Below are positions 63,926-64,000 of a stretch of DNA of 64,000 bases, one piece after another. Under the pieces are notes generated by a model. The model was not told where the DNA came from, did no database searches, and saw only the letters and a program-made list of their open reading frames with translations. Each line of letters begins with the position of its first letter. Position 1 is the first letter of the stretch. The stretch is taken from positions 186,001 through 250,000 of the forward strand of contig NW_027478967.1 in the NCBI RefSeq assembly GCF_051014685.1, written 5' to 3'. The position numbers were made by a program, and so were the translations under genes. This DNA comes from Ptiloglossa arizonensis. Taxonomy: Eukaryota > Arthropoda > Insecta > Hymenoptera > Colletidae.

Positions 63926-64000
63926 TGCATCTGAAAGTAGAAACTCGCCCGATTACAACGGTATGTGTATTTTTTCCCTAGGCCATTCTGGTTAAGCGTT
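63926..64000. repeat. Partial monomer at window end
   Basis: The first 75 bp of a further monomer, ending within GGTTAAGCGTT. The array continues beyond the window. Confidence 0.95.

Larger units (their letters stand above)
1..64000. repeat. 177-bp satellite array, 361 monomers plus a partial
   Basis: The whole window is one head-to-tail tandem array with a 177-bp unit. The phase TGCATCTGAAAG starts at 1 and recurs at 179, 356 and 533, and the last start is at 63,926. That distance, 63,925 bp, equals 361 x 177 + 28, and I find exactly 28 monomers with one extra A (178 bp). Every monomer reads in the same direction; I saw no inverted unit and no inserted foreign sequence. Monomers differ mainly at a few dozen recurrent diagnostic positions, so variants are shared rather than random. 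The size, purity and higher-order order fit a centromeric or pericentromeric satellite of a eukaryote; that role is inferred. The array runs off both ends of the window. No protein-coding or RNA gene is supported anywhere in it. Confidence 0.97.

Noticed and set aside
1..64000. CRISPR-like regular repeat array
   Set aside because: The spacing is regular, but there are no unique spacers. The whole 177-bp unit is repeated, and no cas genes are present.
1..64000. Primate alpha satellite (171 bp) or Arabidopsis centromeric repeat (178 bp)
   Set aside because: The length is similar, but I recognise no sequence similarity to either. Unit length alone is not evidence.

Overview
The window is one uninterrupted satellite DNA array. 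A 177-bp monomer is repeated head to tail, in one orientation, from the first base to the last. I count 361 complete monomers plus a 75-bp partial one at the end, starting the count at the TGCATCTGAAAG phase that happens to begin the window. I see no gene, RNA gene, transposon, telomeric repeat, CRISPR array or unique-sequence flank. Short open frames exist only because 177 is 59 codons, so a frame can run on through neighbouring monomers.

The organism is a eukaryote; the species cannot be read from this sequence. A nucleosome-sized monomer, pure head-to-tail order over at least 64 kb and higher-order repeats (HORs) are typical of centromeric or pericentromeric heterochromatin. The monomer does not look like primate alpha satellite or the Arabidopsis 178-bp repeat. 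Its consensus is about 42% GC and keeps 8 CpG dinucleotides, close to random expectation, which hints at a lineage or region with weak CpG decay. That is a weak clue.

The consensus monomer (position 1 = TGCATCTGAAAG) has a CENP-B-box-like 17-mer on the minus strand at 22-38, a T6 run at 45-50, an AvrII site CCTAGG at 52-57, a 16-bp near-palindrome with an A5T6 core at 91-106, an NruI site TCGCGA at 143-148 and an A5 run at 166-170. Exactly 28 monomers carry one extra A in that last run and are 178 bp. These 28 bases account for the whole difference between 361 x 177 and the observed length.

Layout: 1-2,756 holds an 11-monomer HOR (period 1,948). A long segment at about 1,150-12,755 recurs almost unchanged at about 16,383-27,808, with whole-monomer gains and losses inside it; each copy contains a 5-monomer (885-bp) tandem duplication. 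Between the copies, 11.7-16.0 kb is built of 3-, 4- and 7-monomer blocks anchored on the 178-bp monomer. A 2,303-bp offset duplication lies at 25.5-29.0 kb, an 11-monomer HOR (1,947) at 29.4-33.2 kb, a 13-monomer HOR (2,303 = 1,240 + 1,063) at 34.3-39.3 kb, a 17-monomer HOR (3,009) with a nested trimer duplication at 39.0-44.9 kb, 12- and 15-monomer periods with a nested dimer duplication at 46.4-52.4 kb, and a 5-monomer HOR in three full copies at 52.5-55.4 kb. The rest, to 64 kb, is a mosaic of the same monomer variants plus a small local subfamily at 60.4-63.8 kb.

Nothing here works as genes acting together. The interest is in how the array evolves (nested unequal exchange, conversion-like mosaics, breakpoints) and in whether the conserved motifs bind a centromere protein. 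Coordinates of HOR edges come from reading diagnostic substitutions by eye and are good to a few tens of bases.
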